Below are positions 8,202-19,250 of a stretch of 64,000 nucleotides of DNA, piece after piece. The stretch comes from Gaiella sp038230035 (GTDB lineage: Bacteria; Actinomycetota; Thermoleophilia; Gaiellales; Gaiellaceae), in the NCBI GenBank assembly GCA_038230035.1, contig JBBRNX010000008.1:51222-115221 (forward strand), written 5' to 3'. How positions within the stretch are numbered: the stretch's first letter is position 1; each line of letters starts with the position of its first letter. The notes below the pieces were generated by a model. It worked only from the letters and a program-made list of their open reading frames with translations, had not been told where the DNA came from and did not search any database. Position numbers and translations under genes: made by a program.

Positions 8202-8801
8202 GTGGACGCAGTGCCGGCGATCTCCCTCACGCGTCAACAGGTCGTCATCCTCGGGGTTGCGCTGCTGGCCGTGCTCGCGCTCGCAGGTACGCGCCTCGCG
8301 CGGACAGGCACGGTGACTGCCCCCGCGCCATCGTCACGTCTCGGCGCGTTGAAAGCTGCACCAGCCCCTCCGGCGAGAATCGTTGTCGACGTCGTCGGTG
8401 CTGTCCGTCGATCGGGGCTCTATCGCTTCCACGAGGGAGATCGCGTCTTCGACGCGGTGGCGCGCGCGGGCGGCGCCACTGCCGCGGCCGACTTAGCGGC
8501 GGTGAACCTCGCTGCGCCGCTTGTCGACGGTACGCAAGTAATCGTGCCGGCACGCATCACGACGGCCGGCGGGGTACCCGGTACCGCCGCAGCGACTCCC
8601 GCGGCCCCGGCGAAGGTGAGTCTCGGGAGCGCGACCGCGGAGCAGCTCGACACCTTGCCGGGAATCGGCCCGGTGACGGCGCAGAAGATCATCGACTGGA
8701 GGACGACGCACGGCCCGTTCCGATCGGTCGATGCGTTGGACGATGTCCCGGGAATCGGTCCGGCGCGCATCGAGCAGCTGCGGGATCTCGTTACTCCGTG
8801 A
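8202..8801 (+). CDS. comEA: ComEA-like DNA-binding competence protein
   Basis: About 199 residues: one N-terminal membrane segment (VVILGVALLAVLALAG), an SLBB/soluble-ligand-binding domain (VVDVVGAVRRSGLYRFHEGD), an Ala/Pro linker, and two C-terminal helix-hairpin-helix motifs, LPGIGPVTAQKIIDWR and VPGIGPARIEQLRDLV. ComEA is the membrane-anchored receptor that binds double-stranded DNA outside the cell and hands it to ComEC. GTG 8202 is preferred because GGAAGG lies nine bases upstream; TTG 8169 and GTG 8211 are alternatives. The stop overlaps the comEC GTG (GTGA), so the two are coupled. Confidence 0.88.
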   Translation: MDAVPAISLTRQQVVILGVALLAVLALAGTRLARTGTVTAPAPSSRLGALKAAPAPPARIVVDVVGAVRRSGLYRFHEGDRVFDAVARAGGATAAADLAAVNLAAPLVDGTQVIVPARITTAGGVPGTAAATPAAPAKVSLGSATAEQLDTLPGIGPVTAQKIIDWRTTHGPFRSVDALDDVPGIGPARIEQLRDLVTP

Positions 8802-11109
8802 TACGCCGCGCGTTCGAGTTCGGTTGGCCGACGCTCCTTGTCGTCTCGGTCTGTATCGGGCTCGGGGCCGCGAACTGGTTTCGGCCGGCGGCGCTCGTCT
8901 GCGGCCTGGTGCTCAGCGCCGCAGTCGTCGCGGCGGCGCACACACCGGCAACGTGGCGCGCTGTGTTTTTCGGTGTTGGCCTGCTGGCAGTCGGGCTGTG
9001 GTGGGGCGGGTTGCGGCTCGCGATGCTCGACCACAGCATTCTGCGGACGCACATCGGCGAGTCCGGCGATGCCGTGGCGGTTGTGACTGGCCCTGCACGC
9101 AGGTCGCGGTACGCACTCAGGGTGGAGGCCGAGGTAAGGCGATTCGCGGGTAAGCCGATGCACGAGCCCGTCCTCCTCGAGCTGCCTCGAGAACGTGCGA
9201 CGCCCGAGGGTGCGGTGATCGAGTTACACGCGCGCCCGGTCGAGCCGCGAGGGCCCGAGACCGGCTTTGACGAGAGGGGTTGGCTGGCGAGGAAGGGCGT
9301 GCATGTCGTCCTGCGCGGCGGCCCGTTCCGAATCGTCGGCCGGCGGGGTGGGATAGGAGGCGTCGCCGACCGGCTGCGCGCGTCGATCGCGTCAGCGCTG
9401 GCTCGCGGGACGACGGGGGAGCGTCGTGCGCTGCTCGAAGGTGTCGTGCTCGGGGACGAGACCGAACTCGACACCGGCTTCAGGACGACTTCAAGGCGTC
9501 AGGCCTCTACCACCTACTGGCGGTGAGCGGGCAGAACGTCGCATTCATCGTCGCGGGCGTGCTCGGGCTTGCATGGTTGCTCGGCATTCCGAGGCTGGCC
9601 GCAGAAGGTGTTGCGCTTCTGTCGATCGGTGCGTACACGCTCGCCGTCGGATGGCAGCCGTCGGTCGTGCGCGCGGCGATCGCCGGAGGTCTTGCATCGC
9701 TCGCGTGGCTTGCGTCGCGGCCGCGGGATCGCTGGCACTTCATGTCCGTCGGCGCTCTTGTCCTGCTCGCCTGGAACCCGATGACGCTGCTCGACCCAGG
9801 GTTCCAGCTCTCGTTTGCCGCGGTCGCGGCCATCTTCGTCGGCGTTCCCTGGCTCGAAACTCGGTTGGAGCAGCTGCCGGGGCCGGTAGCGTTGCCGCGT
9901 TCGGTTCGCCTCTCGCTGGCTGTCTCCGTCGCCTGTGGCGTTGTGACCGCGCCGGTCCTCTGGCTCGACTTCCAGCGCGTCCCGGTGTGGTCTGTGCTTG
10001 CGAACGCGATGGCCGAGCCGGCGGTAGCCCCTCTGCTCGGGCTGGGCCTCGCTGCCGCAGTTGTCTCTCCGGTTCTGCCGACGGCGGCGGCAGCGCTCTC
10101 GTGGCTTGCAGGCTGGCCGGCGGCCTGGATCGCCTTCTCAGCACGCTTTGTCGGACAACTTCCGTTCGCGTCGAGTTCGTCTCCTTGGATGTTCGTTGTG
10201 GTCGGGGGCACCGTGCTCGTGGCGCTCGGCGTGCGGCGCCTTCCGGCCTGGCGCCGCCGGTTGCCGGTTACGGTCATCGTTGCCGCGGTGCTCGTCGGCT
10301 GCGCCTGGTGGCTGACCCGACCGTCCTACGGCTGGCGCCCGCCGACGGGTCTCCGAGTGACGTTCCTCGATGTCGGACAGGGCGATGCGGAGCTGCTCGA
10401 GGTGAAGGAGGGCGCTGTCCTGGTCGACACTGGACCACCGGAAGGGAACGTCGGTCGGCAACTCGCCCGGCTTGGCCCGCGCCGTATCGCCGCGATCGTC
10501 CTGACGCATCCGCACCGCGACCACGTCGGCGGAGTATCTGGCTTACTCGCGCGCGTGCGCGTCGGCGAGATCCTCGATCCGGGGCAGCCCGTTCCGGGAT
10601 TCGACGAGACCGCCGCGATACGAGCGGCACGCGAGCACCATGTTCCGGTTGTCGCGGCCCGCATGGGCGCCGAGTACCGCATCGGCGACCTTCGGCTGCG
10701 GATTCTCTGGCCGGACGGCGGTGGCCTCCGGGGAGAGAATCCGCACGATCATGCGGTCGTCGTCCTCGCGAGCTATGGAGCAACGGACATCCTCCTGACC
10801 GCCGACGCCGAGTCGAACGTCACGTCGCGATTGCCGCTAAAGGCGGTGGAGGTCTTGAAGGTTGCGCATCACGGTTCTGCGGATCCCGGACTCGCAGATG
10901 AACTTCGCATCCTCCGTCCCAGGATCGCGGTGATCGAGGTAGGTGCGCACAACGACTATGGCCATCCGCGTGCCGAGACCCTCGCGATGCTTCGAGCGTC
11001 GCCAGGTTTGACGCTGTACCGCACCGATCAGAACGGCCGGGTGATCCTCGAATCAGACGGCCGGACGATCTCGGTGCATGCGCAGCGTGGGGTAGGCTCG
11101 CGAGGGTGA
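8798..11109 (+). pseudogene. comEC: comEC, DNA-uptake channel and metallo-beta-lactamase domain, interrupted by a frameshift
   Basis: Two overlapping frames together encode one ComEC. Frame 1 (GTG 8798 to 9526) gives N-terminal membrane segments and the DUF4131 region up to GDETELDTG. Frame 2 continues DDFKASGLYHLLAVSGQNV, the ComEC competence-domain signature, then many membrane segments and a metallo-beta-lactamase domain with HPHRDHVGG and a late KVAHHGSADPGL. The switch falls at 9481-9484, where AGGAC reads where AGGGAC is expected: one missing G. ComEC forms the channel carrying single-stranded DNA inward. It sits between comEA and holA, as in many bacteria. The gene may be truly broken or the lost G may be a consensus error. 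Confidence 0.88.
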
Positions 11110-12134
11110 GCGATCTGCCTCAGTTGAAGCCCGCCTACCTGCTCACGGGTAGCGATCGTCCGAAGATCGAGGTTGCGTTGCAGCGCTTGCGGCGCCATTT
11201 CGAGCAGGAAGCCATCGAGCTCGTGACGGCACTCGACACCCCTGGAGCGGACGTCGTTGCCCGCTGCAACGCGGGCAATTTGTTCGGCGACGAGAGGCTC
11301 GTCGTCGTCGACGCGGTCGATGGGACGCCGAACGCCGACAGACGATTGACGGGCGGCTGGAAGGCGGCCGACATCGAGACGGTCGTCGAGTACCTCGGCT
11401 TGCCTGCGCCGGGAACGACCCTTGCGCTGGTCGCCGCCGAGCTCAAAGCAGATTCGCCGCTGGGCAAAGCTTGCAAGAAAGCCGGTGATGTCCTCGAGTT
11501 TTCCGTCAAGAGGAACGGACACGCCGCCTGGGTCGGAGAGCGCTTTCGCCAGGCGGGCGTTCCCGCCGATCCGGACGCCTGCGCTCTGCTCGTGGATCTC
11601 GTGGGCGACGACATGGTGACCCTGGGTGCAGAAGTCGACAAGTTGGTCACATGGTCGGGGGGCGAGGCTGTCGATCAGCGCGTGGTGGAGGATCTCGTAG
11701 CCTCGGTCGCCGACATCCCGTCGTTCAAGGTCACCGACGCCTGGGCGGAGCGTGAAACAGGTGTCGCGCTCGAGGCAACGGAGACCATATTCGAGCGCTC
11801 GGGCCGGACGAGGCGCGACGAGGTCGCACGGCTGGCAGCGACTCTCGGCAGCCATGCGTCGAAGTTGAAGACCGCCCGTCGTCTTGCTTCAGAGGGTGTT
11901 CGGTCGGCCGATGCGCTCTCCCAGCTCGGGACGCGCAGCACGTTCTATGCCGGCAAGCTCTTCCAGCAGTCCGAGCGTTTTGCCGACGACGAACTGCGCG
12001 CCGCGACTGAGCGGCTTGCCGACCTCGACCTCGCCCTGAAGGGAAACTCAAAGCTCGACAGTGACCTCGAGCTGCAGCGCACGCTGATCGAGATCTCGCG
12101 CCCTGCCGGACGCCCGGGGCTCGCTAGGAGTTAG
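11106..12134 (+). CDS. holA: DNA polymerase III delta subunit
   Basis: The 342-residue protein matches the HolA fold of the clamp-loader complex: an N-terminal domain starting YLLTGSDRPKIEVAL, then LFGDERLVVVD and APGTTLALVAAELKADS, and a C-terminal helical collar domain. Delta opens the beta sliding clamp during loading. GTG 11106 overlaps the comEC stop as GTGA. The comEC-holA-rpsT order (rpsT on the other strand) is common in bacteria. The 3' end overlaps the end of the convergent rpsT by four bases. Confidence 0.93.
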   Translation: MSDLPQLKPAYLLTGSDRPKIEVALQRLRRHFEQEAIELVTALDTPGADVVARCNAGNLFGDERLVVVDAVDGTPNADRRLTGGWKAADIETVVEYLGLPAPGTTLALVAAELKADSPLGKACKKAGDVLEFSVKRNGHAAWVGERFRQAGVPADPDACALLVDLVGDDMVTLGAEVDKLVTWSGGEAVDQRVVEDLVASVADIPSFKVTDAWAERETGVALEATETIFERSGRTRRDEVARLAATLGSHASKLKTARRLASEGVRSADALSQLGTRSTFYAGKLFQQSERFADDELRAATERLADLDLALKGNSKLDSDLELQRTLIEISRPAGRPGLARS

Positions 12135-12397
12135 GCGCTCTCGCCGGCGACGAGGCGCGCAGCCTGCGACTTCTTGCGTCCGGCGGTGTTGCTGTGCAGC
12201 GCGCCCTTGGAGGCGGCTTTGTCGATCATCCGCACGAGTGCGAGATGCTCGGCTGCAACGACCTCGGCATCCCCGTCCGCGACAGCGGTCTCGAGGCGCT
12301 TCGTCAGCGTCTTGACGGTCGACCGGTAACGGAGGTTCTCCAGTCGTTGCCTGGAGGCACTCCGGACACGCTTCTCCTGCTGCTTGATGTTCGGCAT
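12131..12397 (-). CDS. rpsT: Ribosomal protein bS20
   Basis: An 88-residue basic protein beginning MPNIKQQEKRVRSASRQRLE and containing KGALHSNTAGRKKSQAARL, the standard S20 ends. It binds 16S rRNA in the body of the small subunit. The start is ATG 12397 with AAGGGCG just upstream on the minus strand. It converges on holA and diverges from murJ across a 289-base gap that must hold both promoters. Confidence 0.97.
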   Translation of the reverse strand: MPNIKQQEKRVRSASRQRLENLRYRSTVKTLTKRLETAVADGDAEVVAAEHLALVRMIDKAASKGALHSNTAGRKKSQAARLVAGESA

Positions 12398-12686
12398 TTC
12401 GCCCTTGCGTTCGGGAACGAGAGACTCGGGCGACGAACGAACTGCAGGCCACCGGAGCCCGGGGATGGTAGCAAAGGAGCTGGGAAGCACTCCTGTTCGG
12501 CCTCCGAACCGGGCGATCCATGTTTCGTCCGACCATCGGTCCCGGCCGGACCCGACTTCTCTCGAGCATTGTCCGTTTCGGACAATCTGGATGGGGGCCA
12601 CCACTCCTCCGCCCCACATCGATCGTATCGGGCAAAGTCGCGCAGGTGGGAAACGCGATCGTGCCGAAAGTGTGCAGGTGAGCGAG

Positions 12687-14315
12687 ATGTCTGACTCCAC
12701 GCCTCCGGCTGTCGTCGCGAACGGCAACCCGACGCCACCGCCGGATCCGTCACGGCGACCGCGGCTCGCCCGCTCCACGGCGATCTTCTCGCTCGCGACG
12801 GGTCTCTCGCGCGTCCTCGGCCTGATCCGTGAAAGCGTCTCGGCCTACTACTTCGGCGCGGGCGGGAAGATCAACGCGTTCACGGTCGCGTTCCAGATCC
12901 CGAACCTCGTGCGCGCGCTCGTCGCCGACGCTGCGCTCTCGGGTGCGTTCGTCCCGGTCTTCAGCGAACTGCTCGAGAAAGGCGAGCGAAAGCGCGCCTG
13001 GCGCGTCGCATCGACGCTTGTCTGGTTGATGCTTCTCGCACTCGGCGGGATCACAGCGCTGTTCATGCTCTTCTCGCCCTTCGTCCTGCGGCTGTTCGGC
13101 AGCCCGGGTGGGGACCTCGATCTCGCAGTCGGCCTCTCGCGTGTCCTCTTCCCGGTCGTCGTTCTCCTCGGCCTCTCCGGAATCGTCGTCGGAATCCTGA
13201 ACAGCTACGACCATTTCGCGATTCCCGCCTTGACGCCGGTCTTCTGGAACGCCGCGATTATCCTCGGCCTCGTCCTCGGCGTCCCATCCCAGGATGGCGC
13301 GAACGCAAAGCTTTACGTGTACGCCGCCGCGATCCTCGCCGCAACCGTGATCCAATTCCTCCTGCCGCTTCCCTGGCTGCGAGGACTCGACGGCAGGCTT
13401 CAGCTCGTGTTCGACTGGCGCGACCCGGCCGTGCGCCGAGTCTTCACCCTGATGATCCCGGTAACGCTTGGCCTCGGCCTCGTCAATGTGAATGCCGTGA
13501 TCGACACGATCTTCGCCTCCCGCCTCATCGACCCGACGCTCGCCCCGACCGCGATCGACAAAGCGTTTCGCCTCTACATGCTGCCGCAGGGGATGTTCTC
13601 CGTCGCGGTCGCGACGGTGTTGTTCCCAGCGCTCTCCCGCCTTGCGGCGCGCGAGGACACGGACGGCTTCCGCGATACGGTCGGCCTCGGCATCCGACAG
13701 ATCGGTTTCCTGTTGATCCCCGCCGGCGTCGTGTCCGCGGTGCTCGCCGAGCCGATCGTCCGCCTCGTGTACGAGCGTGGCGCGTTCACACCTCACCAGA
13801 CAACGGTCGTTGCCGGTGCGCTCGCGGCCTTTTCGCTCGGCCTGGTCTTCAACGGTTGGATGCTGATCCTGACCCGCGCCTTCTTCAGCCTGCAGTCGAA
13901 CTGGGTCCCGACCGTGATCGCCCTCGGCAACCTTGCGCTCAATGCCGTGCTCGACGCAGCGTTCTACTCGTTCGGCGTGTGGGGAATCCCGCTCGCAACG
14001 TCGCTTGTCAATGTCGCCGGAGTCGCAGCGCTCGCGTTCTTCCTGCGCAAACGCCTCGGCCGACTCGGTCTCGATGCGATTGCCGGAGCGACCGCCAAGG
14101 TCGTCGTCGCATCGACGTTGGTCGCGGCTACCGCATATCCAGTCTGGTACGCCCTCGACCGAGCCGTGGGCCGTTCGCTCGTAGGTCAGATCATCTCTCT
14201 GGGCCTAGCTCTCATTGCTGCAGGAGGTGTCTACCTCGTCGCGTGCCGGGCGCTCGGAGTCCGGGAACTCGCAGCGTTGCTGACTCTGCGCCGTCGCTCG
14301 ACCACTGCGGTCTGA
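12687..14315 (+). CDS. murJ: Lipid II flippase MurJ (MviN family)
   Basis: The 542-residue MOP-superfamily protein has a short polar N-terminus followed by about 14 hydrophobic segments. Family signatures are FSLATGLSRVLGLIRESV, the run FGAGGKINAFTVAFQIPNL and LSGAFVPVFSELLE at the start, and LPQGMFSVAVATVLFPALSR midway. It flips the peptidoglycan precursor lipid II across the membrane. ATG 12687 is favoured by AGGTGAG close upstream; GTG 12678 is possible. No C-terminal pseudokinase extension of the mycobacterial type is present. Confidence 0.93.
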   Translation: MSDSTPPAVVANGNPTPPPDPSRRPRLARSTAIFSLATGLSRVLGLIRESVSAYYFGAGGKINAFTVAFQIPNLVRALVADAALSGAFVPVFSELLEKGERKRAWRVASTLVWLMLLALGGITALFMLFSPFVLRLFGSPGGDLDLAVGLSRVLFPVVVLLGLSGIVVGILNSYDHFAIPALTPVFWNAAIILGLVLGVPSQDGANAKLYVYAAAILAATVIQFLLPLPWLRGLDGRLQLVFDWRDPAVRRVFTLMIPVTLGLGLVNVNAVIDTIFASRLIDPTLAPTAIDKAFRLYMLPQGMFSVAVATVLFPALSRLAAREDTDGFRDTVGLGIRQIGFLLIPAGVVSAVLAEPIVRLVYERGAFTPHQTTVVAGALAAFSLGLVFNGWMLILTRAFFSLQSNWVPTVIALGNLALNAVLDAAFYSFGVWGIPLATSLVNVAGVAALAFFLRKRLGRLGLDAIAGATAKVVVASTLVAATAYPVWYALDRAVGRSLVGQIISLGLALIAAGGVYLVACRALGVRELAALLTLRRRSTTAV

Positions 14316-14355
14316 CTCGGGGCCGAGAAGCGGTCGCGCGAGCACGGTGCCCCCG

Positions 14356-14361
14356 CATACT
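14356..14361 (+). promoter_or_regulatory. -10 box of a probable leaderless transcript
   Basis: CATACT ends six bases before GTG 14368. No Shine-Dalgarno sequence is present. Confidence 0.4.
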
Positions 14362-14367
14362 TCTGGG

Positions 14368-14700
14368 GTGGCACGCAAGACTCTCCAGGCTCCGCCGTCG
14401 AGGTTCCATCTTCTATCGATCCCCACCGTCGTCGGCGCTGGACTCACCGGGGCCGGATACTGGGTCGTTGGTCTGTTCCTGGCGGTGGGTGGTGCCTCGG
14501 GATGGATGTTCCTTGTACATCGCTGGATTCGCAATGAGAAAGAACGCCTGGTCGTTGGGCCAGGCGATAACGTCGAAGTGCTCTACCCGGAATCGCAGAG
14601 GCGTGCCGCAACAAGGCTTTTGAGCGTCTTCGTCTGGACCCAGGTGGTCGGAATCGTGCTGCTCGTCACGTTCGTGATCTACGCGCTCGCGGCGCGGTAG
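14368..14700 (+). CDS. Small membrane protein of unknown function
   Basis: A 110-residue protein that I do not recognise. Two hydrophobic stretches are clear, one within LSIPTVVGAGLTGAGYWVVG and its continuation, and a C-terminal one in WTQVVGIVLLVTFVIYALA. A polar loop with charged residues lies between them. This predicts a helical hairpin in the membrane. It sits between murJ and lepA, which gives no clear functional hint. The start GTG 14368 is supported by a -10 box at leaderless spacing; an ATG at 14347 in the same frame is possible. Confidence 0.6.
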   Translation: MARKTLQAPPSRFHLLSIPTVVGAGLTGAGYWVVGLFLAVGGASGWMFLVHRWIRNEKERLVVGPGDNVEVLYPESQRRAATRLLSVFVWTQVVGIVLLVTFVIYALAAR

Positions 14701-14750
14701 ACCTGCCCAGGGAAAACCAGCATGCCAGCTACCATCGGCCGCGACTTCCC

Positions 14751-16547
<1,797 letters not shown>

Positions 16548-16548
16548 G

Positions 16549-17010
16549 GTGCAAGGCGCGCCGGATGTGATCTGGCTCAACGGGGCGTTCGGTGTCGGCA
16601 AGACGAGCGTCGCAGAGTTGATCGTCGAGCAAATCGATGGCGCCACTCTCGTCGATCCAGAACTCGTCGGCGGACTGTTTCGCCTTCTCGTTCCTTCCGA
16701 CGGGCAGGCGGAGGATTTCCAGGACATGTCTCTCTGGCGCAGCCTCACACGGGAGGCGATTGGCAGCCTGGTGAGCGCCGGCCGCGGTCCGCTCGTGATC
16801 CCGATGACTCTTGTGCGGCTCGACTACTTCGACGAGATCGTCGGGGCGCTGCGCCGGAACGACGTCGACCTACGCCATTTCACGCTGCTGGCATCGGCCG
16901 AGACGTGCGTAGCATCGCTGGCCGATCCGCGATTCGCGGAGCACGTCGACGCGGACACACGCGACGCGACTTCGGTAGCGGCAGCCATCGTGGGGTGTCT
17001 CGCAGCATGA
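16549..17010 (+). CDS. AAA-type nucleoside-triphosphate-binding protein, TmrB-like
   Basis: About 153 residues with the opening VIWLNGAFGVGKTSVAELI, a Walker A motif in the WINGAFGVGKT context of the tunicamycin-resistance protein TmrB and related small P-loop kinases. A later segment (VIPMTLVRLDYFDEIV) also fits that family, but the usual lid region is short. Substrate is unknown. It follows the lepA stop by one base and overlaps the hemW ATG as ATGA, so it is translated in this operon. The start may be GTG 16549 or GTG 16564. Confidence 0.65.
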   Translation: MQGAPDVIWLNGAFGVGKTSVAELIVEQIDGATLVDPELVGGLFRLLVPSDGQAEDFQDMSLWRSLTREAIGSLVSAGRGPLVIPMTLVRLDYFDEIVGALRRNDVDLRHFTLLASAETCVASLADPRFAEHVDADTRDATSVAAAIVGCLAA

Positions 17011-18167
17011 CCGCCGACGATGTTGAGCGGAGCAGCGTCCGCCACCTGTATGTCCATCTGCCGTTTTGCGTTCACCGTTGCGGGTACTGCGACTTCGTCA
17101 CCGTCGTCGGGCGAGAGCCCGAGCACGGCTCGTACGTCGATGCGCTTCTCGCCGAACTGAAGCTCGAAGGCGGGGTGCTCGCCGATCCACTGGAGACGGT
17201 GTTCATCGGCGGCGGTACGCCGACGTTCACCGAAGTCGAGGAACTGTCGCGGCTGCTCGAAGCGCTGCCGCCTGCCGCTGAGGTGACGGTCGAAGCAAAC
17301 CCCGAGACCGTCATTCCACAGTTGGCATCGCTCCTGCGTGATGCTGGCGTGACGCGGGTCTCGCTCGGGGCTCAGAGCTTCCAGCCGCGACTACTCGAGG
17401 TTCTCGAAAGGCAGGCTGGTCCGGATGCTGTCCGACGCGCCTTCCATACTCTTCGTGATGTCGGATTTGACAACATCTCGCTCGATCTGCTGTACGGGAT
17501 TCCGGGCCAGAGCACCGCCGATCTGGACGCGGATCTCGCCGAGGCGCTCGCACTTGCGCCGGAGCACATCTCCTACTACGAGCTCGAAGCGAAGCCTGGG
17601 ACGCGGCTTACCCACGCGCACGGGGACGAGCTCGAACGCCAGGCGGAGGCGATGGAGGGGTACTTCGAGCAGGTCGTCGAGACGCTGACCGGAGCCGGCT
17701 ACCGCTGGTACGAGACGGCGAACTTCTGTCTCGAAGCTGCGCGCGCCGGCGGGCGGGATCTGCGCGCCCACCACAACCTAGGCTACTGGCGGGCCAGCGA
17801 CTACCTCGGCATCGGGATCGGCGCGGTGTCGACGGTCGACGGTGTCCGGTGGCGCAACCTTCCGAGCTCGCGCGGATACCTCGCGGCGCTGGCCGAGTCG
17901 GTCGCACCACCACGCGAGTTCGAACCGCTCGACGAAGAGACCCGAGCGCGCGAGCGTCTCCTGCTCGGCCTGCGTCTCGACGAGCCGCTCGAGCTGGATT
18001 CGGGTCTGCATGGGATCCTCGACACCGATGCGCGTGAGCGCCTCACGCACGGCGGTCTCATCGAGCCGGCGCGGCCTACGACGCGAGACTCGCTCGCGCT
18101 GACGATGCGTGGCCGCTTCCTGGGCGGTGGCGTCACGGTCGAGCTCTTCGCCGAGTCAGACGGCTGA
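17007..18167 (+). CDS. hemW: Radical SAM heme chaperone HemW
   Basis: The 386-residue product starts with HLYVHLPFCVHRCGYCDFVT, carrying the CxxxCxxC iron-sulfur motif followed by the HemW Phe residue. FIGGGTPT and the VSLGAQSFQ, LDLLYGIPGQ and ISYYELEAKPGT blocks are those of the HemN/HemW family, and the C-terminal HemW domain is present. HemW binds heme and is thought to deliver it; the true coproporphyrinogen dehydrogenase HemN has a different N-terminus. The lepA-hemW-hrcA-dnaJ order is a conserved bacterial arrangement. Confidence 0.92.
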   Translation: MTADDVERSSVRHLYVHLPFCVHRCGYCDFVTVVGREPEHGSYVDALLAELKLEGGVLADPLETVFIGGGTPTFTEVEELSRLLEALPPAAEVTVEANPETVIPQLASLLRDAGVTRVSLGAQSFQPRLLEVLERQAGPDAVRRAFHTLRDVGFDNISLDLLYGIPGQSTADLDADLAEALALAPEHISYYELEAKPGTRLTHAHGDELERQAEAMEGYFEQVVETLTGAGYRWYETANFCLEAARAGGRDLRAHHNLGYWRASDYLGIGIGAVSTVDGVRWRNLPSSRGYLAALAESVAPPREFEPLDEETRARERLLLGLRLDEPLELDSGLHGILDTDARERLTHGGLIEPARPTTRDSLALTMRGRFLGGGVTVELFAESDG

Positions 18168-18183
18168 TCCACAGCCCGAGGGC

Positions 18184-18189
18184 TACCAT
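18184..18189 (+). promoter_or_regulatory. -10 box of a probable leaderless hrcA transcript
   Basis: TACCAT ends six bases before ATG 18196, without a Shine-Dalgarno sequence. No CIRCE inverted repeat (TTAGCACTC-N9-GAGTGCTAA) is seen here. Confidence 0.5.
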
Positions 18190-18195
18190 CGGTAG

Positions 18196-19224
18196 ATGGA
18201 GCTGACACCGCGGAAACGCGAGATCCTGCGGCGCGTCGTCGAGGAGTTCGTGAGCACCGGCCAGCCGGTCGGGTCGAAGGCGCTTGTCGACCGTGCGCGA
18301 CTCACGACGTCGTCGTCGACGGTTCGCGCCGAATTGGCCGAACTCGAAGCACTCGGCCTGCTGACGCATCCGCACACCTCGGCCGGCCGTGTCCCGACGG
18401 AGAGCGGCTACCGCGTGTACACCGAGGATCTCGTCGAGTCGATCGACGGGAAACCGGGGAGGATGTCCGTCGATCTGACCGCGATGCGGAACGAGCTCGA
18501 CGCGGCGCTCCAGTCTGCGACCGAGACGCTCTCGCAAGCCACACGCCTGCTCGCCTTGGTCTCGGCCCCCTCGCTCGAGGCGGCGATGGTCAGGCACGTC
18601 GAGGTTCTCGTCCTCCAACCGCGGATCGTCGTCGTCGTCCTGATCACCTCGACAGGGAGCGTGACCAAGCGTCTGATCGAGACGGAGGCGGCAGTCGACC
18701 CCGGTCTGGCGAGCTGGGCGCGCGAGTATCTCAACGAGCGCGTCACAGGCGTCAGCCTGGGTACGAGCCTGCTCCGCCGCCAATTCGAGGATCCGCAACT
18801 CACGCTCAGGGAGCGGGCGTTTCTCGAGATCCTCCGCCCGGCCTTCCTGGACATGCCCGAAGAGGCGGGAACGCGGCTCTACGTCGGCGGCGCCGCGGGT
18901 CTCCTCGGCGAAGCGCGCGCCGAGGAACTCGAAGCGTGCCACCGGCTCCTCGACCTGCTCGAACGGCGCGCGTCGGTGCTCGATCTGCTCTCGGACGCGC
19001 TCGACCCACGCCGGCCCGTCGTCCGTGTCGGCCCCGAGATCGAGGGCGCCGAGTTGCACGATGTGTCGTACGTCGCCGCGTCCTACGGCCTGGCGAATCG
19101 CCAGCTCGGAGCAGTCGGCCTCCTCGGCCCGCTGCGTATGGATTACGAGACCGCGATCCGGTCCGTGCGCACGGCCGCGTTCGAGCTCTCGCGCCTCGTC
19201 CAGGACGTCTACGAGGAGGCGTAA
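18196..19224 (+). CDS. hrcA: Heat-inducible transcription repressor HrcA
   Basis: The 342-residue protein has an N-terminal winged helix (LTPRKREILRRVVEEFVSTG and QPVGSKALVDRARLTTSSST) with the typical AGRVPTESGYRVYTEDLV block, followed by the GAF-like domain and the YGLANRQLGAVGLLGPLRMDY C-terminus. HrcA represses chaperone genes through the CIRCE operator. No CIRCE is visible upstream of hrcA or dnaJ in this window, so its target operators must lie elsewhere (usually groESL). It is followed by dnaJ after 26 bases. Confidence 0.95.
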   Translation: MELTPRKREILRRVVEEFVSTGQPVGSKALVDRARLTTSSSTVRAELAELEALGLLTHPHTSAGRVPTESGYRVYTEDLVESIDGKPGRMSVDLTAMRNELDAALQSATETLSQATRLLALVSAPSLEAAMVRHVEVLVLQPRIVVVVLITSTGSVTKRLIETEAAVDPGLASWAREYLNERVTGVSLGTSLLRRQFEDPQLTLRERAFLEILRPAFLDMPEEAGTRLYVGGAAGLLGEARAEELEACHRLLDLLERRASVLDLLSDALDPRRPVVRVGPEIEGAELHDVSYVAASYGLANRQLGAVGLLGPLRMDYETAIRSVRTAAFELSRLVQDVYEEA

Positions 19225-19238
19225 CCCGCCTCGGCCCG

Positions 19239-19244
19239 TACCCT
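19239..19244 (+). promoter_or_regulatory. -10 box of a probable leaderless dnaJ transcript
   Basis: TACCCT ends six bases before ATG 19251, and no ribosome-binding site precedes that ATG. dnaJ may therefore be transcribed separately from hrcA. Confidence 0.5.
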
Positions 19245-19250
19245 TCTCCT

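Noticed and set aside
18170..18196. CIRCE operator before hrcA
   Set aside because: No TTAGCACTC-N9-GAGTGCTAA-like repeat is present there or before dnaJ.
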